From M1-B18 sp048264125 (GTDB lineage Bacteria > Bacillota > Clostridia > Peptostreptococcales > Natronincolaceae): DNA of 64,000 nt. The notes under the pieces are model-generated. The model did no database searches and was not told where the DNA came from. It saw only the letters and a list, made by a program, of their open reading frames with translations. The DNA is taken from positions 62,001 through 126,000 of the forward strand of contig JBLXDM010000005.1 of assembly GCA_048264125.1 (NCBI GenBank). The letters run 5' to 3'. Positions 8,335-18,037 of this stretch are shown piece after piece. A program made the position numbers and the translations under genes. Numbering within the stretch: the first letter of the stretch is position 1; each line of letters begins with the position of its first letter.

Positions 8335-9423
8335 TTACAACACCTCCAACCTGTTAATTATAGTATTAGTTATCCTACTTAAGGGTGAAACCACATCAAC
8401 GATTCCTAGCTTTACTGCACTTTTAGGCATTCCATACACCACGCAGCTTTCTTCGTCCTGGGCGATAATGTATGCCCCCTTGCTTTCCTTCAAAAGCTTT
8501 AATCCATTGGAGCCGTCGGAGCCCATTCCCGTCATTATAACGGCGATGGCATCGGTATTGCTTAAGTCGACTATAGACTTGAACATGACATCAGCAGAAG
8601 GCCTGTGGCCCGAAACCGGTGGCTCCTTAGAAAGCCTTACAGTCAATTCTTTGGATTGACCCTCTACGATCTGTAGATGATAATCTCCCGGTGCAATGTA
8701 TACCCAACCATCCCTTAGCTTTTCTCCATCCTCCGCCTCCTTCACAGTGACATTCGATATTGAATTTAGCCTTTCGGCCAAGGATCGTGTAAAGCCCGGA
8801 GGCATATGCTGAACGATTAATACCGGCGCCGTTAAGCCCTTAGGTAGTGCAGGGATTACCGATTGTAGGGCTCTTGGCCCCCCGGTAGATATACCTATTG
8901 CAATCAGCTGCCTTTTGCTGCCTATGGCTTGTCGCTTTATTTCTCTGAAGCTGCTGCGGGACTCTATCGTCTGGACTGTGGCCTCAGTACTACCTCTTCT
9001 TCCAACCTTTGCTGCTGCGGCTACCTTTATTTTATTGATAATTTCAGCCTTCATATCCTTAGGATTTATTGCGTATATGCTGGAGGGCTTCTCTACAAAA
9101 TCAACTGCCCCCAGCTCTAAAGCCGACAGAGTCGCCTCTGCACCGTCGGAGGTGAGGCTGCTAAGCATTACCACGGGAAGGGGATTGCTTTGCATGATGT
9201 AGCTTAGGGCTTCTATTCCGCCCATTACTGGCATCTCAACATCCATGGTTACTAGGTCCGGCTTCAACAGCATTACCTTTTCAATAGCCTCTTTGCCATT
9301 TCTGGCAAAGCCTACAACATTAATTACAGGATCACTGTTTAGAATATCTGTAAGAATCTTTCGCATAAAGGCCGAATCATCAACTATTAATACTTTAATT
9401 TGATCCTCTTTAACCGGAAGCAT
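8335..9423 (-). CDS. cheB: chemotaxis response regulator methylesterase/deamidase CheB
   Basis: Removes methyl groups from, and deamidates, chemoreceptors when phosphorylated by CheA. The receiver domain (about residues 8-125) has the acidic pair in VLIVDDSAFMR and the phospho-Asp in DLVTMDVEMPVMGG. The methylesterase domain (about 170-360) has the catalytic Ser in GISTGGPRAL, His in VQHMPPGFT and Asp in MTGMGSDGSNGL. Length 362, normal for the family. The opposing methyltransferase cheR is not in this window. Confidence 0.97.
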   Translation of the reverse strand: MLPVKEDQIKVLIVDDSAFMRKILTDILNSDPVINVVGFARNGKEAIEKVMLLKPDLVTMDVEMPVMGGIEALSYIMQSNPLPVVMLSSLTSDGAEATLSALELGAVDFVEKPSSIYAINPKDMKAEIINKIKVAAAAKVGRRGSTEATVQTIESRSSFREIKRQAIGSKRQLIAIGISTGGPRALQSVIPALPKGLTAPVLIVQHMPPGFTRSLAERLNSISNVTVKEAEDGEKLRDGWVYIAPGDYHLQIVEGQSKELTVRLSKEPPVSGHRPSADVMFKSIVDLSNTDAIAVIMTGMGSDGSNGLKLLKESKGAYIIAQDEESCVVYGMPKSAVKLGIVDVVSPLSRITNTIINRLEVL

Positions 9424-9424
9424 T

Positions 9425-10087
9425 TTATATCAGTCCTTTTTTTCTCAATTCTCTTTGTTTTTCAAATATAAAGGAAACAATCCTATTTCTAGCCCCATCG
9501 TTGCCCTCAAGAAAGGAAATACCCAGCTGATAATCACCGGTGTTGGTATCAATTACACAGCGTACTACATTACCCTGCAGCGTTAGAATACATTCATCGC
9601 TTAAGTATAGGGTACACGCTACATTCTTGCCTGTTGCTATAGGCTTTCTTGAAATAGCCTTTATACCACCACCGCTGATATCCTTGGTTGCTGCCTCGAT
9701 GATGATGTCCTCATCCTCGGACAATAGCCTAAAGGTTGCCTTCCTTGTGATATCCAGCCTGTAAAATATTCTTCTCTGGGTTTTTTCTGCCTCACTTATA
9801 GGTTCAATGACATAAATCGTCAAACGCGCCTGTATCTTCTTCTTTATTTCGGCAACAAAGCTGTAAATTCCTTTATCTTCCCTTAAAAATATTACCTTAA
9901 TCCTATTTCCTACATATAGAGGGTAGGGTGCCCCCTTTAGGATCGGACTTGATATGTATAATTTATCCTCCTTTGTATCCAGCAGCTGGCTAACGATTAT
10001 ATTTTTGCTGGTTACTTGCCTCCTATCCTCCCTTAATGGTTCTATTTCTAATTTTTCTCCAATCTTAAGCTCAGAGAAAAGATCCAT
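9425..10087 (-). CDS. PilZ-domain flagellar brake protein (YcgR/MotI type)
   Basis: A c-di-GMP receptor that slows or stops flagella. The 220 residues hold a YcgR-like N-terminal domain (about 1-95) and a PilZ domain (about 98-215) with both c-di-GMP binding motifs: RxxxR in RRIFYR and DxSxxG in KDISGGGIKA. It lies between flhG and cheB in the operon, so the brake is made together with the motor and chemotaxis proteins. B. subtilis has the related MotI/DgrA (YpfA) elsewhere. Confidence 0.9.
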   Translation of the reverse strand: MDLFSELKIGEKLEIEPLREDRRQVTSKNIIVSQLLDTKEDKLYISSPILKGAPYPLYVGNRIKVIFLREDKGIYSFVAEIKKKIQARLTIYVIEPISEAEKTQRRIFYRLDITRKATFRLLSEDEDIIIEAATKDISGGGIKAISRKPIATGKNVACTLYLSDECILTLQGNVVRCVIDTNTGDYQLGISFLEGNDGARNRIVSFIFEKQRELRKKGLI

Positions 10088-10101
10088 AATAAATCCACCC
10101 C

Positions 10102-10986
10102 TTATCTAAATAAGCTGACTATACGATTGAAAAATCCTTTATTGGTTACAAGAGAATCATCTGTGAAGCCCTCGTTCGTCAGCTTTAATGCTATAGCTTC
10201 TAAATTTTTACTGACTGTGGAATTGGGGAATTGCAATAAAAAGGGATTCTGAAGCTTTACTGATCTGCTGACATTTATATCCTCTGCCAAATACCCCAGC
10301 TTTTCTATTTGGATATTTAAAAATTTCTCCGAGGCCAGCTTCAGCTTTTCAAAGGTAATCTTCCCCTCATTGAGGCTCTCCACACGATTAATCAATAGCT
10401 TTAATCGTTTCCCTCGCTCCTTCATTCCAATCGTCTTTATCATTGCATAGGCATCGGTGATGGAGGTTGGCTCAGGCGTAGCAACTATGATTACCTCATC
10501 GGCGGCCATGACAAAGGACATCACCGACTTTGATAGGCCTGCACCCGTATCTATAAGAATAATATCCGCCATGCTGTTAATTTCCTCCAGCTTTTCAATC
10601 AAGGACTGAATTTTGGTCTCCGGCATATCTATAAGCTCCAATATCCCTGACCCGCCGGAAATAAGCTTGATGCCATTAGGTCCCGTGATTATTACATCCT
10701 TAAGCTCTTTGCTACCATTTATAACATCCTGTAGGGTATACTTCGGTACTAACCCCATAGCTATATCAATATTTGAAAGACCTAAATCAGCATCCAATAT
10801 CATTACCCTATAGCTTTGCCTGCTTAAAGCTATGGCCAAATTTAAAGTGAAATTCGTCTTGCCTACGCCCCCTTTGCCGCTGGTAACACATATAACCCTT
10901 GCTCCAGGACCGTCTGCTGTCTTAAGAATTCCTTTATCCTTTTTCTGCTTTATTAGCTCCCTAAGTCTGGTTGCTTGATCCTGCAT
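10102..10986 (-). CDS. flhG: flagellar number regulator FlhG (YlxH, MinD-like ATPase)
   Basis: MinD/ParA-type ATPase that works with FlhF to set flagellar number and position. The N-terminal DQATRLREL matches the DQAxxLR motif that activates the FlhF GTPase. The deviant Walker A motif is SGKGGVGKTNFTLNLA, followed by MILDADLGLSNID and IILIDTGAGLS. Length about 294. An ATG at 10986 is preceded directly by a TTG, and both are within range of the GAGGGGG site; ATG was preferred. It follows flhF by 4 bases. Confidence 0.95.
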   Translation of the reverse strand: MQDQATRLRELIKQKKDKGILKTADGPGARVICVTSGKGGVGKTNFTLNLAIALSRQSYRVMILDADLGLSNIDIAMGLVPKYTLQDVINGSKELKDVIITGPNGIKLISGGSGILELIDMPETKIQSLIEKLEEINSMADIILIDTGAGLSKSVMSFVMAADEVIIVATPEPTSITDAYAMIKTIGMKERGKRLKLLINRVESLNEGKITFEKLKLASEKFLNIQIEKLGYLAEDINVSRSVKLQNPFLLQFPNSTVSKNLEAIALKLTNEGFTDDSLVTNKGFFNRIVSLFR

Positions 10987-10990
10987 CAAT

Positions 10991-12130
10991 TTAAGCCCCC
11001 TCTAATAAAAGGCTTATTATTTTATCAACACTTATAATTTCAATATCATCGGGGACACTTTGTCCCGTAGTTATATAGGAGAGGGGCCTTTGGGTATGGA
11101 TTGCAGTGTTAATTATCGTACCGTAGGTGGTTGCTTCATCCAGCTTGGTAAGAATTAGCTTGTAATCCCTAATAAACTCATAGGTCTTTACGATTTCCCT
11201 TAAGTCGCTGTTCTTGGAGGTACAGCTTACCACCAAATATATTTCCTTATCCTCAACCTCATTTAGAAGATATTGAAGCTCCTTGATTTGAAGGTCATTT
11301 TTATGACTTCTTCCGGCAGTGTCAACAAGTATTAAGTCCTTGCCCTTTAATTTATCTATCGCACTATGTATTTCCTTAGCCTCATAAATCACCTCTATCG
11401 GCAGGCTCAGTATATCACAATAGGTCCTCAGCTGTTCTACAGCGGCGATTCTATAGGTGTCAGCACTGATTAGCCCAACGCTTTTTCCCTCATTTAAGGA
11501 ATAATTTGCTGCCAGCTTGGCAATGGTGGTGGTCTTTCCCACCCCTGTGGGCCCCACAAAGAAGATTACCTTAGAGCCGGATTTCTTAGTTCTTTCCATT
11601 ACATATTTATTTATAAAGTCACGAAATTTATAATGTACGCTTTGATTATCAGGGGAGTCGGCTAAATCCTTAAGGATATATTCCATAATCTCTTCCTCGA
11701 TCTCCTGAGCCTTAAGAGCATCGTATATCAGCCTAAGCTCGGGATTATCATTATTTTTCAGTACATCCGGTAAGCCCTCCTGATTCACTCTTTTAGCAAC
11801 AGCTGAAAGCATTGTCTTAATCTCGTAAATCTCCTTAGAGAGAGTATCGTCAACTGCCTTTACAGTATTGGGTATGGTGTTGACCCTAGACTTAAGCTGA
11901 TCCTCCGGTGTTCTGGGCTGAGTTGGCTTAAGCACCTGCGCCGTTGCTGCCTGAGGCACAGACTCTTCAACAGCAGCCACCACCTCTATAATCGGCTTCT
12001 TAAGGAAGCCAAAAATGCCCTTAGGCTTAACCCTTCGTTGGTGCAGTATTACTGCATTGATACCCAGCTCGGCTCTAACCTTCATCATGGCCTCGTGATT
12101 ATCGGCACCACTGAATTTTTTAACCTTCAT
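10991..12130 (-). CDS. flhF: flagellar biosynthesis GTPase FlhF
   Basis: SRP-family GTPase that places the first flagellar components at the membrane. The 379 residues have a basic N-terminal B domain (about 1-120), an N domain and a G domain (about 185-379) with G1 GPTGVGKTTTIAKLAA, G3 DTAGRSHKN and G4 TKLDEATTYG. The start codon shares one base with the flhA stop region, so translation is coupled. Same position as in B. subtilis (flhA-flhF-flhG). Confidence 0.97.
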   Translation of the reverse strand: MKVKKFSGADNHEAMMKVRAELGINAVILHQRRVKPKGIFGFLKKPIIEVVAAVEESVPQAATAQVLKPTQPRTPEDQLKSRVNTIPNTVKAVDDTLSKEIYEIKTMLSAVAKRVNQEGLPDVLKNNDNPELRLIYDALKAQEIEEEIMEYILKDLADSPDNQSVHYKFRDFINKYVMERTKKSGSKVIFFVGPTGVGKTTTIAKLAANYSLNEGKSVGLISADTYRIAAVEQLRTYCDILSLPIEVIYEAKEIHSAIDKLKGKDLILVDTAGRSHKNDLQIKELQYLLNEVEDKEIYLVVSCTSKNSDLREIVKTYEFIRDYKLILTKLDEATTYGTIINTAIHTQRPLSYITTGQSVPDDIEIISVDKIISLLLEGA

Positions 12131-14160
12131 TAGATACTCACCATCCCTATCGATTCAATTTCTACTGAAGGGTCCACCTCGTTGTAGGAAAGCACGATTA
12201 AATCAGACGTCAATTGCTCTGTTAGGCGTTTAAAATATAGTCTGACTATAGGAGCAGTAATGACAATAGGCTGCTCTCCTAATGAAACGAACTTCTGTAT
12301 TTGTCTGGCAAGATTCGCCATTATCGTTTGTACGATATCGGGATCTATCGAAATATAGTTGCCTCTTTCCGTCTGCTGTATAGAATCAATTATCCTTTGC
12401 TCAAGCAGCTGATCCAAGGTAATAACCTTAGCCGGCTGCTGCTGTATAAATTGCTTGGATATCACCCTAGCAAGCCCCTGTCTTACATATTCCGTAAGCA
12501 TGTCGGTATCCCTCGTCATCCCGGAATAATCCGCCAGCGTCTCAAGTATTGTCACCATATTTCTTATGGATACACCCTCCTTAAGGAGGTTCTTTAGCAC
12601 CTTCTGAACATCACCGATGCCTAGCTGATTAGGTATTAGCTCCTCAACCAATGCTGGGCTTGTTTCCTTTATATTGTCAATTAGCTTCTTAACATCCTGG
12701 CGGCCCAACAGCTCGTGGGCATTTCTCTTAATTATCTCAGTTAAATGGGTGGCAATAATAGATGGCGGGTCCACCACCGTATAGCCATAAATTTCTGCCT
12801 TTTCTCTTTCCTGCTCATTAATCCATTTAGCCGGTAGTCCAAAGGCCGGCTCCTGGGTATCAATTCCCTCCAGCTCCTCACCGGCCATACCTGGATTCAT
12901 TGCCAAGTAGTGGTCAAACATAATGGCTCCCGAGGATATTTCTACTCCCTTTATCTTGATTATGTATTGATTTGGCTCCAGCTGTATATTATCCCTCAAT
13001 CGAATCATGGGAACTATAATCCCCAACTCTAGGGCACATTGCCTTCTAATCATGACCAGACGGTCAAAGAGGTCTCCTCCTTGGTTTGAGTCCGCCAATG
13101 GTATAATGCCATAACCAAATTCCAGCTCTATTGGGTCCACATTCAATAATGGCATAACATTTTCAGGATTCCTTTTTTCCTCCACAGCTTCATCTACGGG
13201 GTTGATAACAGCCTCCATTTCTGCCTTAGCCAACGCCTTCCTCAGGTTTATGCCTAAAGCTAGGAAGCCTGCGGCTATAAGAACAAATGGAAAAGTGGGT
13301 AGTGGGGTAAAGGCCCCAAGACAAAATACGACACCTGAAATAATGAACATAACCTTCGGTTGATTGAATAGCTGCTTTAGCAGGTCGCTGCCAAGGTTCC
13401 CCTCTGTTGCAGCCCTGGTGACCACGATGCCTGTAGCGGTTGAAATCAAAAGTGAGGGTATTTGGCTGGCTAAGCCGTCCCCTACGGTTAATAGGGTGTA
13501 CTTTTGCAGTGCAGTGGCGAAGTCCAAACCTCCCATTACCATACCAAGGATAAAGCCGGCTATGATATTTATAACTGTAATGATGATACCCGCAATGGCA
13601 TCTCCCTTAACAAACTTACTGGCACCATCCATTGAACCATAGAAATCTGCTTCTCTTTGAATCTTCTTTCTTCTGTCCCTTGCCTCTCGATCATCTATTA
13701 AGCCTGCATTTAAATCAGCATCTATTGCCATCTGCTTACCGGGCATAGCATCTAGGGTGAAGCGGGCAGCAACCTCAGAAACCCTCTCGGAGCCCTTCGT
13801 AATAACCATAAACTGAACTATAATGATGATTAAAAACACGATAAAGCCTACAATTGCATTTCCCTGCATTACAAAGTCTCCAAAGGTTTCGATAAGGCTT
13901 CCCGCATTACCAGTGGATAAAATATATCTTGTGGTGGTAATGTTAAGGGCCAGACGAAAGAGAGTGGATAAAAGTAAAATTGATGGGAATATTGAAAATT
14001 GCAATGCCTCCTGTGTATACATTGCAATTACCAATATTAATAGTGCTAGCGATATGTTGAAGCTCAATAATACATCTAGGGCTCCTAATGGAATAGGTAT
14101 AATGATCATTATTACTATGGCGATTACAGCAAGAACTACTATTATGTCACCGAATTTCAT
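12130..14160 (-). CDS. flhA: flagellar export gate protein FlhA
   Basis: Inner-membrane export gate and cytoplasmic docking ring of the flagellar type III system. The 676 residues have about eight membrane helices in the first 300, with the conserved FHIPEP-type loop (MPGKQMAIDADLNAGLIDDR, about 145-164). A cytoplasmic domain of about 330 residues follows. Complete. Its start overlaps the flhB stop by 4 bases (ATGA). Confidence 0.97.
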   Translation of the reverse strand: MKFGDIIVVLAVIAIVIMIIIPIPLGALDVLLSFNISLALLILVIAMYTQEALQFSIFPSILLLSTLFRLALNITTTRYILSTGNAGSLIETFGDFVMQGNAIVGFIVFLIIIIVQFMVITKGSERVSEVAARFTLDAMPGKQMAIDADLNAGLIDDREARDRRKKIQREADFYGSMDGASKFVKGDAIAGIIITVINIIAGFILGMVMGGLDFATALQKYTLLTVGDGLASQIPSLLISTATGIVVTRAATEGNLGSDLLKQLFNQPKVMFIISGVVFCLGAFTPLPTFPFVLIAAGFLALGINLRKALAKAEMEAVINPVDEAVEEKRNPENVMPLLNVDPIELEFGYGIIPLADSNQGGDLFDRLVMIRRQCALELGIIVPMIRLRDNIQLEPNQYIIKIKGVEISSGAIMFDHYLAMNPGMAGEELEGIDTQEPAFGLPAKWINEQEREKAEIYGYTVVDPPSIIATHLTEIIKRNAHELLGRQDVKKLIDNIKETSPALVEELIPNQLGIGDVQKVLKNLLKEGVSIRNMVTILETLADYSGMTRDTDMLTEYVRQGLARVISKQFIQQQPAKVITLDQLLEQRIIDSIQQTERGNYISIDPDIVQTIMANLARQIQKFVSLGEQPIVITAPIVRLYFKRLTEQLTSDLIVLSYNEVDPSVEIESIGMVSI

Positions 14161-15278
14161 AGCTTGGCCCCCTTAGTCCTATTGTTGAGTTGATATACGT
14201 AAGCTAATACCTCTGCCACAGCCTGATACATATCCTGTGGTATGGCCTGCCCTATCTGTACTGCATCGTAAAGGCTTCGTGCCAACGGCTTATTCTCCAC
14301 CATGGGCACATTGTTTTCAGAGGCAATTTCCTTAATTCTCTGAGCTATAGTATCCATCCCCTTCGCCACCACCATCGGAGCATCCGAGAGACTTGAATCA
14401 TATTTTATAGCTATAGCAAAGTGCGTAGGGTTTGTTATTATAACATCGGCCTTTGGCACATCCTGCATCATTCGTCGCATTGATATCTGTCTTTGCTTTT
14501 CCTTTATTTTTGATTTAATCTGAGGATTACCCTCAACCTGCTTGTATTCATCCTTTACCTCCTGCTTGGTCATCTTTAGGCCTTTGTTGTGTTCATACCT
14601 TTGGTAAAGATAGTCCAGCAAAGCCAGTGCAACCAGCACCATTCCAGCCCTTAAGCCGATTTGGATTGTCAGATCCACTATGGTTTTGATTATTTGCCCG
14701 GTTTCCATTGACACAGTATTGAATATTGTGTCCATCTGACCCTCTGCGTATCTGTAGACCACCAAACCCACGAAGATTATTTTGATAAAGGACTTTACCA
14801 GCTCAAAGACCGACTTCATCGAAAACATCCGCTTAAATCCCTCTATGGGGTTTAGCTTGCTGAATTTCATCTCAAGGGTTTTGGTGGTAAAAAGGTAGCC
14901 TACCTGCATATAGCTGCATACCAGACCTATGATCAAGCATATGGCCGCCATAGGTATAATCATCAAAAGCATATAGTACAGAGATGTAAGCATTAGCTTG
15001 TATATATTTGTAATCGAAAATAAGTAGTTTATGCTGAGATAGTCCTCATAAACATATAAGGTTAATCTTTGAATTATATTGCCTAAAAATCCCCCTAATA
15101 GCCTTAAGGATATAAAGGCGCCTAAAAGCATAAATGCTGAATTTACTTCCTTACTCTGGAGGACCTGTCCCTTTTCCCTAGATTCCGTAATTTTTTTGTG
15201 GGTAGGCTCCTCTGTCTTTTCCTCTGAAAAAAGCTGCAAATCAATTAACAATTCTAATTCTAATAATTCCAATTCCAT
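14157..15278 (-). CDS. flhB: flagellar export switch protein FlhB
   Basis: Controls the change of export substrate from rod/hook to filament type. About 373 residues: the N-terminal LQLFSEEKTEEPTHKKI motif, four membrane helices (about 40-210), and a cytoplasmic domain with the self-cleaving NPTH site in IITNPTHFAIAI. The ATG at 15278 was chosen because it has AAAGGGATG upstream and lies just after the fliR stop; an in-frame start at 15314 would lie inside fliR. The very N-terminus is an unusual Glu/Leu repeat (MELELLELELL). Confidence 0.96.
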   Translation of the reverse strand: MELELLELELLIDLQLFSEEKTEEPTHKKITESREKGQVLQSKEVNSAFMLLGAFISLRLLGGFLGNIIQRLTLYVYEDYLSINYLFSITNIYKLMLTSLYYMLLMIIPMAAICLIIGLVCSYMQVGYLFTTKTLEMKFSKLNPIEGFKRMFSMKSVFELVKSFIKIIFVGLVVYRYAEGQMDTIFNTVSMETGQIIKTIVDLTIQIGLRAGMVLVALALLDYLYQRYEHNKGLKMTKQEVKDEYKQVEGNPQIKSKIKEKQRQISMRRMMQDVPKADVIITNPTHFAIAIKYDSSLSDAPMVVAKGMDTIAQRIKEIASENNVPMVENKPLARSLYDAVQIGQAIPQDMYQAVAEVLAYVYQLNNRTKGAKL

Positions 15279-15282
15279 GTCA

Positions 15283-16074
15283 TCATCCCTTTGATAGGAT
15301 TTGTAGCATTTCATATATCATAACAAGTATTCTCGCGAATAGTCTCTCTGAAAAGGGTACTAAATAACGTAATGAGATAATAACCGTCACCATCCCCACG
15401 ATAATCTTTAAGGGGAGACCTACAATAAATACATTCATCTGGGGCATCGTTCTGGCTAATATCCCCAGCAGAACATTGGCAAGAAAGATTGCCAGTAGTA
15501 CCGGAGCACTAAATTGCGCCGCCAGAATAAACATTTCAATAAATATTCTGGTCATCATATTTACTGATTCAATGTTAAAATTTAGACTAAAGCCCAATGG
15601 CAGTATCTCATAGCTATTAACTAAAGCTTTAATCAGAAGATGGTGTCCATTAACCACTATAAACAGCAGTGATACCATATTATTAAAGAAATTCCCCATT
15701 ACGGGAATCTGGGTATTGGTCTGGGGATCAAAAACATTCACCATACCAAATCCCATTTGAGTATCTATAATGGTGCCTGCCAGGTATATAGATGAAAAAT
15801 ATACAAAGGCAATGAAGCCGATTAAAATTCCTATCAAAAATTCCTTTATGGTGTATACCGATAGCTGTAAAAAGGAGTCTATTGCCAATTGACTTCTCTC
15901 CTGCAGCAAAGGTAGCATAATAAAGGCTATTGTAACCGATAAACCTATTTTCATTATTGCTGGTAGATTGTTTCGTGCAAAGATCGGCGCCGCCACAAAT
16001 ATTCCCGTTATCCTCACCGCTATAAGTATAAAGATGTTAAGATTTATAAGGATAAAATCCAGTAAATTTTCCAT
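15283..16074 (-). CDS. fliR: flagellar export protein FliR
   Basis: Integral membrane component of the export gate, packing with FliP and FliQ. 263 residues with about six hydrophobic segments and the FliR pattern FVAAPIFARNNLPAIMKIGL near residue 27. The loop DTQMGFGMVNVFDPQTNTQ, near residue 104, is highly conserved in the family. Between fliQ and flhB, 7 bases after fliQ. The ribosome binding site is weak, so translation may depend on fliQ. Confidence 0.96.
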   Translation of the reverse strand: MENLLDFILINLNIFILIAVRITGIFVAAPIFARNNLPAIMKIGLSVTIAFIMLPLLQERSQLAIDSFLQLSVYTIKEFLIGILIGFIAFVYFSSIYLAGTIIDTQMGFGMVNVFDPQTNTQIPVMGNFFNNMVSLLFIVVNGHHLLIKALVNSYEILPLGFSLNFNIESVNMMTRIFIEMFILAAQFSAPVLLAIFLANVLLGILARTMPQMNVFIVGLPLKIIVGMVTVIISLRYLVPFSERLFARILVMIYEMLQILSKG

Positions 16075-16081
16075 AATAGCC

Positions 16082-16351
16082 TTAAGAAATAAAGCTGCTT
16101 AAATTAGCAAAGAGCCCGGTGGTGTAGTTGATTATTACCGACAGCAGCCATGGCCCGAAAATTACAATAGCAGCAAAAATAGCTACAATTTTGGGTATGA
16201 AGGCTAAAGTAGCCTCCTGTATTTGTGTCGTAGCCTGGAATATACTTACCGCTAAACCAACTATTAATCCAATCCCCAGCATTGGTGCCGATAAGATCAA
16301 AATTGTAAACATAGCCTGTTGACCAAGCTCTATAACCATAGCTTCATTCAT
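16082..16351 (-). CDS. fliQ: flagellar export protein FliQ
   Basis: Small export-gate membrane protein, 89 residues with two membrane helices. It has the conserved stretch GLIVGLAVSIFQATTQIQEA followed by TLAFIPKI. Normal length. It sits in the standard order fliP-fliQ-fliR, with a clear TAGGAGTG site. Confidence 0.96.
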   Translation of the reverse strand: MNEAMVIELGQQAMFTILILSAPMLGIGLIVGLAVSIFQATTQIQEATLAFIPKIVAIFAAIVIFGPWLLSVIINYTTGLFANLSSFIS

Positions 16352-16361
16352 AAAATCACTC

Positions 16362-17153
16362 CTACTTGAATCCTAAGATTAAGGAACGAACAATAACATT
16401 CCAACCGTCAACCATAATGAACAGCAACAGCTTAAAGGGTAATGATATCATCGCCGGCGGCAGCATCATCATACCCATTGACATTAGGGTACTGGCTACA
16501 ACCATATCGATGACTATAAAGGGTATAAATAAAATAAATCCTAATTGAAAGGCTGTCTTCAACTCGCTTATGATAAAAGCGGGAATTAAAGTAGTGGTTG
16601 AAATATCCTCTATTTCATTTGGAACCTCTGAGTTAGAGATTTCTATAAACAATGCCAGATCCTTTTCCCTTGTTTGACGAAACATAAATTCTCTTAGGGG
16701 CTTCATCCCCAGCTCTAAAGCCTCTACATCGGTTATTTCCTCAGCAAGATAGGGCTGAAGTGCGTTTTCGTTGATATCTGCTGCAATAGGGCCCATGACA
16801 AAAAAGGTTAAAAACAAGGCCAGTCCAATTATTACCTGCGTTGGCGGTGTTTGCTGTGTCGCGATTGCATTTCTAAGAAAGGATAATACAATTATTATCC
16901 TAGTGAAGCTGGTCATCATTATAAGTATAGCAGGTGCAATAGACAATATGGTCAGTAAAAACAGCAGCTGCAGTGAGGTTGTAACCTGCTGAGGGCTTTC
17001 GGCCTCATCAATGGTTATACCGATTTGCGGTATAGGCAGGTCCGCCACAGCGCTTGCCTGCTGCAGGCTCATGAAAAAAAACAATCCAACTAACAGCAGC
17101 AATAGGTATACCTTTGTATTGTGTTTTTGAGTTTTTATCAGCTTCGTTTCCAT
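16362..17153 (-). CDS. fliP: flagellar export protein FliP
   Basis: Core pore protein of the export gate. 263 residues: an N-terminal signal-like hydrophobic segment (about 14-36), then the FliP signatures MTSFTRIIIVLSFLRNAI (about 81-98) and MRQTREKDLALFIE-like FMFRQTREKDLALFIE (about 155-170). The C-terminal helices hold MGMMMLPPAMISLPFKLLLF. Complete. Co-transcribed with fliO and fliQ. Confidence 0.96.
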   Translation of the reverse strand: METKLIKTQKHNTKVYLLLLLVGLFFFMSLQQASAVADLPIPQIGITIDEAESPQQVTTSLQLLFLLTILSIAPAILIMMTSFTRIIIVLSFLRNAIATQQTPPTQVIIGLALFLTFFVMGPIAADINENALQPYLAEEITDVEALELGMKPLREFMFRQTREKDLALFIEISNSEVPNEIEDISTTTLIPAFIISELKTAFQLGFILFIPFIVIDMVVASTLMSMGMMMLPPAMISLPFKLLLFIMVDGWNVIVRSLILGFK

Positions 17154-17155
17154 TA

Positions 17156-17548
17156 TTATAAATCATCACCTTTTTTTCTGTTGGGCATTTTTACGTATCG
17201 CTTCAAATAGGCTGATATGGAATCCATGGAATTTTCAAGGGGGGCACCGGTCTGTAGTGCCTCAAGACTAAATTCCTGCTTTTTCTCAAACCATTCCTTT
17301 GCATCTATTACATCCAACAGCTGGGTGCTCTTATTTTGAATTGATAAAATATATACCTTGCCGTTGATTAAAAGCACATAAATGTTGATTTGAAAGCCTA
17401 CAGAAGCCCTTTCCAGCACCTTGATACCGGGGTTTCTCATTATGGAATTTGACTTTTTACCGATAATATATGTTGTTGCAAATGCCATCACCACCACCAG
17501 ACCGATGGCAAATAACAACATAACTATTGAGTAAATATCCTCAGGCAT
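17156..17548 (-). CDS. fliO: flagellar biosynthesis protein FliO/FliZ
   Basis: Bitopic membrane protein that helps FliP assemble. 130 residues: one N-terminal membrane helix (about 5-27), then the FliO beta-domain with ERASVGFQINIYVLLINGKV and a charged C-terminus. Sequence conservation in this family is low; the call rests on architecture and on the position directly before fliP. It starts 3 bases after cheY ends, with a weak ribosome binding site. Confidence 0.9.
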   Translation of the reverse strand: MPEDIYSIVMLLFAIGLVVVMAFATTYIIGKKSNSIMRNPGIKVLERASVGFQINIYVLLINGKVYILSIQNKSTQLLDVIDAKEWFEKKQEFSLEALQTGAPLENSMDSISAYLKRYVKMPNRKKGDDL

Positions 17549-17551
17549 AAT

Positions 17552-17914
17552 TTAGCCCATTACCTTTTTAACTGCCTCAATGACACGATCCGCCTGAAAG
17601 GGCTTAACGATAAAATCCTTTGCTCCTGCCTGGATAGCTTCAATTACCATTGCCTGCTGACCCATAGCCGAGCACATAATCACCTTTGCATTAGGATCAA
17701 TCTTCTTAATCTCCTTGACTGCCTGAATACCATCTATTTCTGGCATTGTGATGTCCATAATAGTTAATTCTGGGTTCAACTCCTTAAATTTTTCTATGGC
17801 TCTTGCTCCGTTTTCCGCCTCGCCGATAACCTCGAATCCATTTTTAACCAATACGTCCTTAACCATCATTCTCATGAAAGCTGCATCATCAACGACTAAA
17901 ATTCCTTTTGACAT
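17552..17914 (-). CDS. cheY: chemotaxis response regulator CheY
   Basis: Single-domain receiver that, when phosphorylated by CheA, binds FliM/FliY at the motor switch. 120 residues with the acidic pair in ILVVDDAAFMR, phospho-Asp in PELTIMDITMPEIDG, the Thr/Ser switch in VIMCSAMGQQ and the Lys in KDFIVKPFQ. The ATG at 17914 has GGAGGAATAAACT immediately upstream; an in-frame codon 18 bases earlier has no such site. First gene after a 190-base gap with a putative promoter. Confidence 0.97.
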   Translation of the reverse strand: MSKGILVVDDAAFMRMMVKDVLVKNGFEVIGEAENGARAIEKFKELNPELTIMDITMPEIDGIQAVKEIKKIDPNAKVIMCSAMGQQAMVIEAIQAGAKDFIVKPFQADRVIEAVKKVMG

Positions 17915-18002
17915 TAGTTTATTCCTCCTCAAAGCTGTGTTTTAATATTTATATTCAATAACTGTGAAAGAAAAATTGACTCTATTTATCTTCCTTAATG
18001 GT

Positions 18003-18032
18003 ATTATATATCGATTCTTCTACTATGTTCAA
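18003..18032 (-). promoter_or_regulatory. putative sigma-A promoter upstream of cheY
   Basis: TTGAAC (18027-18032) and TATAAT (18003-18008) on the minus strand are 18 bases apart. Transcription would start near 17996, about 80 nt before cheY. It could give the cheY-fliO-P-Q-R-flhB-A-F-G and che genes extra expression inside the large operon. The -35 matches 4 of 6 positions. Confidence 0.5.
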
Positions 18033-18037
18033 TAGCC

